From Polychytrium aggregatum (Eukaryota > Chytridiomycota > Chytridiomycetes > Polychytriales), in NCBI RefSeq assembly GCF_025602895.1, contig NW_026516208.1, forward strand, positions 186,001 to 250,000: a stretch of DNA of 64,000 bases. The letters are read 5' to 3'. Shown here piece after piece: positions 48,049 through 56,901 of this stretch. Under the pieces are notes generated by a model. The model worked only from the letters and a program-made list of their open reading frames with translations, was not told where the DNA came from and made no database searches. Each line of letters begins with the position of its first letter. Position 1 is the stretch's first letter. Both the position numbers and the translations under genes were made by a program.

Positions 48049-48815
48049 CTAGTTTTCTTTCCACTGATGAGAGCATGTTGGCCGAGTACACTGGCGGAGG
48101 AAGGAACAGAGCAATCCAGTAAGGACAAGGCCACAAACTGGCAAGCTTTCCACAATGCAACAGCTGAAATACAGTGGTCTGCACCTTGTAGAAGGTTGTC
48201 ATTGGCTCGTCGGCAGAGCGGATCTGGAGCTGGAAGTAGTATGCTCGATCGGCCTCGCACTTGGGACACATCACTGATGGCAAGATCGGGAGGACAGAAC
48301 GCCGACGGAGCAGACATGAAGGACTCTGTGAGTGAAGAGCGACAAAACACAACAGCGAATGCTGCGGTATTATGCGCTGCGGTATTGTGCGCTGCGGTAT
48401 TGTGTCAAGCTCCAGGAAACCGCATCAGGACGCAGCCGCCACACCGATGTTCCGATGCCAGAGGAGCGATTCGTGCAAGCCAGACGAACCTGCAGTCGTG
48501 TCCACGTTCTTCCAGGCATCTTCGCCGCCAAGGACGTCGTCGATCTCCTTCTTCTTGAACCAGCGCTTGCTGCCCACGGGCTGGCAAACGACAGGAGGCC
48601 GACAGCAATGTCAGAAAGCCGCGATGGCTGCCATGGCCGGATGTATCTGACGATCGCGCTTTCCCGGCACAAAGGCCATGGCAGAGCAATCTTTGGCAAA
48701 GACAACGCACCCTTTCGATCTGGCAGACGTATGGGCAGGTCTGGCACTGGAGTTCATAGCCGGTCATGCCGGACTTGACCAGCAGCAGGTTGGCGCAGTT
48801 GGGGCAAAAGTACAT
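48049..48815 (-). CDS. POLR3K: DNA-directed RNA polymerase III subunit RPC11/POLR3K
   Basis: Four exons, 48815-48711, 48565-48490, 48273-48185 and 48090-48049, give 104 codons, against 108 residues for the human protein. It has an N-terminal zinc ribbon with Cys4, Cys7, Cys24 and Cys27 (MYFCPNC, then CQTCPY) and a linker KKEIDDVLGGEDAWKNVDTT. The C-terminal TFIIS-like zinc ribbon has CPKCEADRAYYFQLQIRSAD, EPMTTFYK and a terminal CTRPTCSHQW. The hairpin carries the acidic catalytic RSADE motif used for RNA cleavage and for termination and reinitiation by Pol III. The last exon is only 42 bp and would be missed by ORF-based methods. It is divergent from NHP2, 342 bp apart. Confidence 0.92.
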
Positions 48816-49156
48816 GGCTCGTGGGACACGGGCTGGGCAGCCAGAGGGGCGCTTTGGTGCAGCGTTGGATTTCCGAGGAGCCGCAGGACAATCCAGCTGT
48901 CCACAGGCCGATGCAGGTGCAAGACGGGATGCCGTGCCGGCGTCGGTGCGGGCTGGTCCAGGAACATGCCGATCGCTGTCGCCGGTTGGCCTGGAGGTTC
49001 ATTTAATATGTCCCACGTGACGCTCGTTTTTTTGTTTTTTCGCCGCGGTTGGCGGACACGGCGACGGGGCGGAACGGCGTCGACGAGCGCACTTGCGATC
49101 CATCTGCCAACCCGACCCTCCACCCGAGCAGCAGCACCACCACCACCAGCAGCACC
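48816..49156. promoter_or_regulatory. shared divergent promoter region, POLR3K / NHP2
   Basis: 341 bp separate the start codons of two nucleolar/Pol III housekeeping genes transcribed away from each other. A T-rich patch (about 49027-49040) and CACCAC repeats precede the NHP2 ATG. No TATA box is evident. Confidence 0.5.
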
Positions 49157-50219
49157 ATGGCTAAGGACAAGACCCCCACGAAGGCCAAGGCCGAGAAGGC
49201 CGCCAAGACCGCCGATGCCGATGATGACAAGGAGGCGGTATCATACGAGACCCGGGTGCTCTCCGTGAGCCCGATCGCCCATCCTCTGGCCACCAAGAAG
49301 CTGACCAAGAAGCTGCTCAAGACCGTGAAAAAAGGTTCATGTCGGGACAGACTGGCGGTGTTGGCGCTGATTCTATGCGGGTGCCTGTCCGTGTGGCTGC
49401 GAGGCACCGGATCGGCCGCGGACGCAAAGCCGGAACGAGTCGTCGCTGTTGTCGATGATCGCGCTTTGCTGCTCGGTGCATCGAGCATTGTATCCGGGGA
49501 CAGCGACTGCACTGGGCGGACCTGGATGTAGACAGCCGACGGATCTCATGAAGATGGATTCTAACAACGTCTGTGGGACTGCATAGCTGCCAAGTCCAAG
49601 AATGTCAAGCGCGGCGTCAAGGAAGTCGTCAAGGGGCTGCGAAAAGGAAGCAAAGGGTAAGCAGCGGCACGGACTGCACGATGCGGCGCGATGATCAGAT
49701 CTTGTGTGGGATTGTATCAGATCGCATCGTGGGATATCGTATCAGATCGTGTGAGATCAGATGGTGTGGGATCAAGTCGTCCCACATCCGATCGGATATC
49801 GGCGGATATCGGAGGATACAAATCTGAGGCTGCAGTGTCTGTCCTCCGGTCTGATGCAAGCCCGCGATGATGTTTGCCGCCCCTGCTCTGAAAGTCGATC
49901 GCTGTCCTCGCACCGTCCTGGATCCTAATACTCCCGTTCCCTTTCTTCCATGATCCGTCGAATCGCCAGCGTTGTTGTCATTGCCGGCGACATCTCGCCC
50001 ATCGATGTCATCACACACGTCCCCGTCCTCTGCGAGGAGGCCGATATCCCATACATCTACGTTCCCTCCAAGGAGGATCTGGGGCTTGCCGGCTCCACCA
50101 AGCGACCCACCAGTGTGATCATGGTCGTCAAGAAGGATGCTGCCGAGTACAAGGAGCTGTATGATGAGATTCTGGGTGACGTCAAGGAGCTGAACCAAAA
50201 GCTCATCACCACGGTGTAG
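49157..50219 (+). CDS. NHP2: H/ACA ribonucleoprotein subunit NHP2
   Basis: Three exons, 49157-49334, 49587-49656 and 49970-50219, give 166 codons (165 residues). The first exon has a Lys/Ala-rich tail then SPIAHPLATKKLTKKLLKTV. The second gives KNVKRGVKEVVKGLRKG, the L7Ae/NHP2 RNA-binding helix. The third gives VVVIAGDISPIDVITHVPVL and IPYIYVPSKEDLG, the conserved kink-turn-binding core. NHP2 is a core protein of H/ACA snoRNPs that guide rRNA pseudouridylation and is part of telomerase RNP in many eukaryotes; it acts in the nucleolus. The protein looks complete. Confidence 0.95.
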
Positions 50220-51124
50220 AGCCCTCGGCATCTCTGGCCTCTGATCCCTCCCTCCCTCCTCTCCCCTCCTCTTCCTTCCCCTATCTAATCCGACTCCTGC
50301 CCGCCTCCATATGCATGATCACTCTCGCTATCTCGCTGCTCATCAGAAGAATATATATTTGCAAACGCGATCGCTTGGTCGGCGGCGTCGCTGGTGTCGT
50401 CGCTGCACATGGGCGGTGTGGCCCGGCTGCCGCTCTTTCGGACGATCGAGCGGCCCATCCTGCCAACGGGCTCTCGTTTGATGCCTGCACTCGTACGCCA
50501 ATCTCACCTTGGACTGGCGTTTGCTTGTGGTGTGGGCAGCCAGCCAAATCGTGCGCAGCCACAAGTGGCGACCAAACCCGCTGTCGGTCGGCGAGCGACA
50601 GGGAGATTGCAGTGCCTCTGCTGCTGCCGGGCGATTCGTCTCTGCTCCACATCCAGCCAGCACCGTCGGGTTCGTACATCTCTGTTGCTGGCGCCGCCGT
50701 CGCTGCTGCCCGAGGCTGTCCGGGTGTTGTCGCAGCACAGGCTCTCATCGGGCTGGCCGATCGGGCAGTATGAGGCCCCCTCCATCCCGTGTTTGCTTAC
50801 GCCCTATTTTGTATGTTGATCTGCATCGAATCGCCACCCCTCATCCCGGCTTGTTTCTTTGGTAAGCCCACGTAGCCTGCCTCGGCCCAGGAGCGACAAG
50901 CATTTGCATTGCCTGCGTCGCCCGTCTCAGCTGCCCGCTGCAACCGGTATCGCCAAGTGCATCCCATCGCCATCGCCATCGTCCTGACAGCGTCTCCGTC
51001 TCCACCCGATCCGATCCGCAAGCTCGCGGCCAGCAATACAAGACCCAAGCCGACTGCCAAAGGCTCCTGCTCACCCAGCCCGCTCAGCCCCGCACCCTCC
51101 AGCCGCCTGCCGCTCCTGGCTCAG
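50220..51124. other. intergenic region
   Basis: 3' UTR of NHP2 (C/T-rich, 50230-50290) and the promoter side of the Mpv17 gene. Open frames here show no domain character. Confidence 0.45.
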
Positions 51125-52659
51125 ATGAACAGGATATTTGCCGCCTACTCTCGGTTTCTGACCACGCATCGCTATGCGTCGCAGTCAATAACGGCCGGCA
51201 CGCTGTGGCTTGTGGGCGATATCGTGAGCCAAAAGTTCGATCCGCCGTCACCGCCCGCCCCGATCGGCCAGAAGAATGGTCACTCAACCTCGGCCGAGTT
51301 GTCAGCACACTCGACGCCATCGCATTCAAGTGTTGGTCTGTGGGGCATTGACTGGAAGCGAACGCTGACGATGACAACCTTTGGCTTTGTCTTTGCTGGT
51401 CCCGCATGTATGTTCATTGCCGCGGTGCCGTCGTGCCTGCGATCGAGGAACCGCTGAGCCGCTTAATTGCAGCGCCTCGATTCCCGGGGCGGTGTCGCCG
51501 TCGAAACGCTGGATCCGAGCGGCTCCATCCAGGCCCGCATCCAGCACTCGCATCCAGCACTCGCAACTCTGGACACGAGAACATACCTGTCTCATCCACG
51601 CCTCTGCTCTGTGTGGCGCTAGACACTTTTTGGTACCGGCTGCTTGAGGACAAGATCGGCGGATACTTTACTGCAGCGGTAAGCCTCCGGCCTTCTCCTT
51701 GCTCGCCGTCCTCGAGCGGCGAATGAGCCCTCTCGCGGACCACATGTGCTTGCTTCATGCACCCGGATTGCTCACATTCGCAGCATTTCGGATGCACTCG
51801 CCTCGCGTCTGACCGTCGTCTACTGTGGCCCAATCGAACCTTGCATCGCCGGCAATCCGTATGCCCTCATCATCCAGATCAAGAAGCAGCATCAGAAAAC
51901 TGTTACGATGAACATATCTAAAACAAACCTGCTGTGGAAAGTCTCGATTGCAAAAGGTTAGCTGCGTCGTGGGCGATGGATGTACCCCGCACCTCCCCCC
52001 CCTGAAGAACCACCCTGCTCGCCCACACCGTCGCAGTCAGCGTGATGAGCCCAGAGAGTGTCGCCCACCCAACGGCGTCTCTGGCTGACGTTTCCTGCTC
52101 TCAACACATCGCCAAACTGCCCCTGGATGCCACTCGATCACGGTTTTTGCCACTGGATGCCAACCGCACATCGCGTCGCTGAACGAACCGGCCTCAGTCA
52201 TCGCCGATATTGTCCTCTTTGATGGACCCTACCTGGCATTCTTCTTCATCAGCACCCATCTGATGTCAGGGTCGACCTTCAAGTCTGCGATCGAGCATAT
52301 GAAGGCCGACATCCTGCCCACGTTCTTCATGGATGTCATCGTTTGGACACCTGTGCAGCTCGCCAACTTCCGATGGATACCTGTGCTCTACCAGCCGGTA
52401 CGTGCTTGGAACACACTTTCGTTCTCAGTCCTGGAGGCGCTCCGCCCGGCTGCTCTGTTGTGGTTGGGCAATCTTGGATCCGTGTGGCTTTGTGTGCTGA
52501 CGGCCATTTCTTTGGGTATCTCCCGGCTATCTTCTCGGCTGCATGGACTGGTCTATGCCTCTGTAGGTGCTTGTGAACTCGGTAAATGTCGGCTGGAACG
52601 CCTACTTGAGCTATGTCAAACACCGGGAGGCCCCTGCCAAGGCTACATCAGAAAAGTAG
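51125..52659 (+). CDS. Mpv17/PMP22 family membrane protein
   Basis: Five exons, 51125-51407, 51623-51678, 51878-51956, 52198-52397 and 52567-52659, give 237 codons (236 residues), slightly longer than usual because of a Ser/Pro/His insert. Family marks: YSRFLTTHRYASQSITAGTL with VGDIVSQ near the start, RTLTMTTFGFVFAGP, WYRLLED, and the C-terminal signature WTPVQLANFRWIPVLYQ followed by VNVGWNAYLSY. The third exon is the least conserved. Members are four-helix proteins of the inner mitochondrial or peroxisomal membrane (Mpv17, Sym1, PMP22), thought to be stress-responsive channels. Which organelle applies is not evident from the sequence. Confidence 0.88.
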
Positions 52660-53117
52660 CTGTGTGCCACCCAAGTCTGCTCCATCTGCCCACCCTCCGT
52701 CGTCGTGGGAGGGGAGAGGGGCGGCCGGATGTCTCTGGATACTCTCGGTGTTAGGCGATGGTGTTGAATCGCCAAGTACCGGGGCCACCAAATGCCGAGC
52801 ACCTCTATCGAGGCCGGTCAAGATCGTGTTGCTGGATTGCACACATGTCGCGGGTCTCTGAGAGAGACATGGATCGAGACACTTCGTAGAATACATTGTC
52901 CAAGTGACCAACGGCGTTGGAATGCCGCAAAGCACATGTGCGATGGCCGGCGGGGAGTCGCCAAGGCCGACGATCGCTCCGCATGGCTCGAATCCATGGC
53001 ATGCGGACCCGGTTCCTCGGTGCTGAACCGATGCATCGGTCTCTGCTCTTGTCCTTGGGGCGGTGCTTCAATCTCATCTTGGCGATCGCTGCGAGCCCCT
53101 CCCCAGCAGCAGCATCC
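52660..53117. other. intergenic region
   Basis: Between the Mpv17-family and WDR25-like genes, on the same strand. An open frame runs into the WDR25 start but carries no motif. Probably terminator and promoter DNA. Confidence 0.45.
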
Positions 53118-55600
53118 ATGGATTCCCTTCGAGTCTATCAAAGCGACGATGATTCCAGCAATACCGAACATGCCGGCGATACCAGCGATGCCGCCCGTCC
53201 CAGCAACCGGCCTCCATTAGCTCCGTCGTTACCCTTGGCTCGCCAACCGCCAGCGAGCGCCGATCTTGGTCGGACACCACGGACTCTGCTCGAACGGCTG
53301 CCAGAACCATTGTTCGGGAATGCCGATCCACAAGAGACCAACGCCGCCATAGCAGCACACCCTTCGATCGCCCGGCACACCCTGGCCATGGCAAGCGCAC
53401 ATTCGCTCCAGCCCTCTCCTCAGAAACAAAGATACCCGACCTGCCTTCAGCCAGCACCAGCAGCACCAGCAGCACCAGCAGCACCAGCAGCACCAGCAAT
53501 CCCCGAGCAACACTCGCCCAACTACCGATCCGTGCACAATCTCAAACGCTCCAGGATAGATGAACCGCCGCGGGAGCTGCGACCCTACACCTCCAAGAGA
53601 AGCCAGTCTCGCCAGAGCCAACCGCAAGTCACCAGTGCGTCTCGCAACAGCCATATCCGAGACGGAGGGCATGGGTGTGGTTCGCGTTGGCCATGTCGCA
53701 TCCTTGATTCGATGCTGATTGTCCCTCCTCTGGATCGTTGCCAGCCGCGGACCATGCATCGACCGGTTCGCTTTCCCTCGAGCTCGCAGAGGACAGCCAG
53801 TCTGGAGAGCATGGGCCGTTGATCAAGAAATATTTGGGCGATCACGATTCGGCCGGCTCAGAATTACCGCGGACCGTCGGCCTGTTGCTGGAGGGACACA
53901 CCAAGGGTGTCAACCGACTGGCATGGCATCCTCGAGGTCAGTAGTTGACGATACTCTGACCGTCGAGCAGGTTTCGTCGCCAGAGGTGCCGGCGGCGTTG
54001 GAGATATTAACCGTGCTTGTGTTTCAAAAAAGGGTCGCTGTTGGCGTCTGCATCTCAGGACGGCACAGTGTTTCTCTGGGACTTCATGAATGGCAAATCG
54101 CCCACCCTGTCGATCCGCCACGACGGTGAGTTTCGGCATTGACCAATCCAAGCTGCCCACACGACCGATCGGTTCATGCAGCTCAACGCAGCCCGACTCT
54201 TTGCCACAGCGTCCGTCAAAGATCTGACCTGGAGTCCGGATGGAAGTGTACTTGCAAGCATAGGATTCAGCAAGAGGCTTCTGCAAACAGATGTCTGCAC
54301 GGGGGCCACTCTGTTCGTAAGTAGTCGATGAAATGTCTCTCGAGGCGATCGGCCGGCTCGATAGAGGCCGGATCGGGGAGTATGGCCGAGCACGGCTCTG
54401 TAGCAGCAGCAAGTATCTGCCGATGGAACCAAACATTGCTGACGCCTTACCATTCCCACCATGGTCCGATGCGCTGGTCCGTGCTCCAGACAGCCGAGCA
54501 TGCCGACTATGGGACCTGCGTCAGATTTCATCCAAGAAATCCCAACCTCCTTCTGTCGGGCACCGTCGGATCCGGGCTGATGCTGTGGGATACTCGGATA
54601 TCAAGCAACTGGTAGGACTATGGCTGCCGCTCTGCCGACTCGACCAAGAGCCACGATACAGTGACTTGACTTCTCCCTCTCCCTCTCTCTCTCTCTCCTG
54701 ACATACGGCTCGCACTCAGCCAGCGGCGCTTCCAAGGAAACTTTGGCCAAGTCCATGCTGTCGAGTTTGTGCCCGACGGCACCAAGTTCATCTCGACGGC
54801 GGATGTGCTGCGGCGGAATGCAGCCGACAAAGGCCTCGTCGTCTGGGACATTGAAACGGTAGGTAGATAGGCAGGCTGTGGAGATGTCGGGAATATAAAA
54901 TCGATCGACGCTGAGCGTCCAGGTTGGGTGCCATAAAGCAGCACACACTCTCTTGTCTCCCAGCATGGACAGAAAATCGAGTACGCACATTCAAGCACTG
55001 ACCGCCAGTACCCACCCACAGCCCACGGTGCTGTTCTCTTCGCTGTATCTGGAGGCGTATTCATGCCCATCGATCCGAATCCACCCCCATGAGCAACAGT
55101 TTGTCGCACTCTCGAACGGCAACTATGTTATGGCTTTTGGGCTGAAGCCACCATTCAAGCAAATCAAGTCGAGGGTAAGGCGAGGATACAAGCCGCCGTG
55201 AACATTTGAATTCCTGGGAGTTACTTTGGGATCTAGGCTGCCACACAAGCACAGTACTCACGGCTTCGGCTCCTGACTTTTTCTGGGCGCGATGTCGTGT
55301 CTGCTCCAGCGCTTCTCTGGACAGTCGGTCGACGCCTTCCCGATCCAGGTTGCGTTTTCTCCGTCAGGGGCGACCATGTCAAGCGGCTGTTCCTCGGGAA
55401 ATCTGGTGTTCTGGAGGTGGAGACAAAAGCCGCAAGATCGCAGGAATCGGCAAGAGCCAGCGGAACCAGAGAAGGTCGTTCGGCACGGACACGACGGACC
55501 ATCGATCCAGTTTGAATGGCGGCCGACCGTCCATGTGGCATCCAAAGTCGTTGGCGCCAGCTGTGGCTGGAGCGATGGGACAGTCAAGCTGTGGCAGTAG
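53118..55600 (+). CDS. WD40-repeat protein, WDR25-like
   Basis: Eight exons, 53118-53634, 53745-53936, 54033-54125, 54210-54316, 54490-54611, 54720-54858, 55022-55174 and 55310-55600, give 538 codons (537 residues), near WDR25's length. Residues 1-190 are disordered with an (Ala-Pro-Ala) repeat. WD repeats follow: GHTKGVNRLAWHPRG, LLASASQDGTVFLWDF, VKDLTWSPDGSVLAS, GTCVRFHPRNPNLLLSGT and VHAVEFVPDGTKFIS. WDR25's own NGNYVMAFGLKPPFKQIKS segment is present, and the last repeat ends DGTVKLW. The family resembles the splicing factor PRP17/CDC40, but the molecular role of WDR25 is poorly known. A transposon begins 49 bp after the stop codon. Confidence 0.85.
53451..53498. repeat. CAGCAC coding minisatellite (Ala-Pro repeats)
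   Basis: A 9-bp CAGCACCAG-type unit is repeated about five times within exon 1 of the WDR25-like gene, encoding an Ala/Pro-rich spacer. Confidence 0.85.
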
Positions 55601-55649
55601 GCATTGTGCCCCCCCTCCCACTCATAGAAGGGATTACAGGCAATCCAAT

Positions 55650-55662
55650 AAAAAACGGGACA
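55650..55662 (+). repeat. left terminal inverted repeat of the transposon
   Basis: Thirteen bases, AAAAAACGGGACA, matching the complement of 59347-59359. Just outside lies a small inverted repeat GGATT (55631-55635)/AATCC (55642-55646). AATAAA spans the border (55647-55652). Confidence 0.7.
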
Positions 55663-55720
55663 CCCAGGGTTTTGACCATTCATCGAATATTTTGTTACCC
55701 AATGTTATCGCGCGCTGGCC

Positions 55721-56649
55721 ATGACCATTCGCCACACATCCGACTTTCGCACCGCCGCATTGCGATGCTACGCCCTCATCCATAGCCTGCGTAAGGTCGC
55801 CTCCATATTCAGTGTATCCAAGAGCACCATCCATCGATGGCACCGAGGATGCAAGCTGGATGACCCATCCCGGGTCCCAGCTCGCAGATCCACTTCGAGC
55901 AGGCATGTCCAGTCATTCGCACCCTGATTGAACAGGACCCGTTCCAGACTGGTCCTGTGTTGCGATGCAAGCTCGAGTCCATCCTCCAGAGGAAAGTATC
56001 ACTCTCACTCTGCCACACTGCCATCCAGCGAGCAGGTCTCTCACACAAGAGGGCAACACACCTCTACAAGTCCAAGCGACTAGATGAGCGAGTGGCACAG
56101 TTCAGGGACCAGGCCCGCTCCATTGACCCACGACGGCTCGTTTTTGTCGACGAGACAGGGATCAGGAAATCCATTTTCCCTCTCTACGGATACTCACCGA
56201 AGGGTGCTCCGCTTCGCCAGCGCAATCACATGAAACACAAGTCTGTCTCGGCTGCATTTGCCATCAACCACTCTGGTGTGCTGCATCGCATGTACATCCC
56301 CACATCATTCAAGACACACTCGATGGTCGAGTTCTTTGAGCGAGCGACCTTCCCAGACGACTCTGTGATTGTGATGGACAATGTCAGCATGCACAAGACA
56401 AGGACTGTCCTGGACTGCATCGAGCGCCGAGGATGGTCAGTGATCTTCACCCCACCTGCCTCGCCCGACTTCAATCCCATCGAGAACTTCTTTGGGATTG
56501 TGAAGCATCAGTACAGGAAGGCAGCAGCGCTGAATGCCTCCGAGGGGTTCAGGATCGGGATGGTGACCCTGTTTGAGTCCGCCGTGCGGAGGGTGCTTCC
56601 AGATGTCTTCCCACGGCTGATTGAGCGAGCGATGCGCTTCTGGGGTTGA
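55721..56649 (+). pseudogene. IS630/Tc1-mariner DD34E transposase, split by a -1 frame change
   Basis: Reading starts at 55721 with a helix-turn-helix domain: a KVASIFSVSKSTIHRWHR helix pair, typical of this superfamily. That frame stops at 55927. The catalytic part continues in the -1 frame from about 55865 to a TGA at 56649. Residues of the DDE triad are all present: LVFVDETG (first Asp), VIVMDN (second Asp) and SPDFNPIENFF (Glu), with 34 residues between the last two, that is DD34E. A PxYGYSPKG segment is also typical. No canonical slippery heptamer or plausible intron is seen between 55862 and 55920. The likeliest reading is an inactivating indel, but some bacterial IS630 elements express their transposase by programmed frameshift, so function is not excluded. 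Confidence 0.8.
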
Positions 56650-56766
56650 GTTCCCTCCAATCAAGCCGCCGTTTTCGCGTTCACATCCCTGGCTTGAACC
56701 TCTCGGCGATTTTTGAACAGGGTCACTTCCCCAACCAGCCCGCGCAGACGGGTTCCTGCTCTCGGG

Positions 56767-56772
56767 TATAAA
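56767..56772 (+). promoter_or_regulatory. TATA-like box upstream of Fanzor
   Basis: TATAAA lies 130 bp before the Fanzor ATG and 118 bp after the transposase stop, suggesting that the nuclease has its own promoter. Confidence 0.4.
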
Positions 56773-56901
56773 TGCCACACCTTCGTCCTGCTGCTTTCTT
56801 CCCTCATCTCGCCTTGATCTGATCATCGCGCTATTGTACGATAAAAAAAAGTCTCTGCTCTGACCAGTACCACTGGCAGGCATCCAGCATCCTCTGTCCC
56901 C

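Noticed and set aside
55874-55887. A 14-bp GT...AG stretch as an intron joining the two transposase frames
   Set aside because: Far shorter than any workable spliceosomal intron; the neighbouring introns are 60 bp or more.
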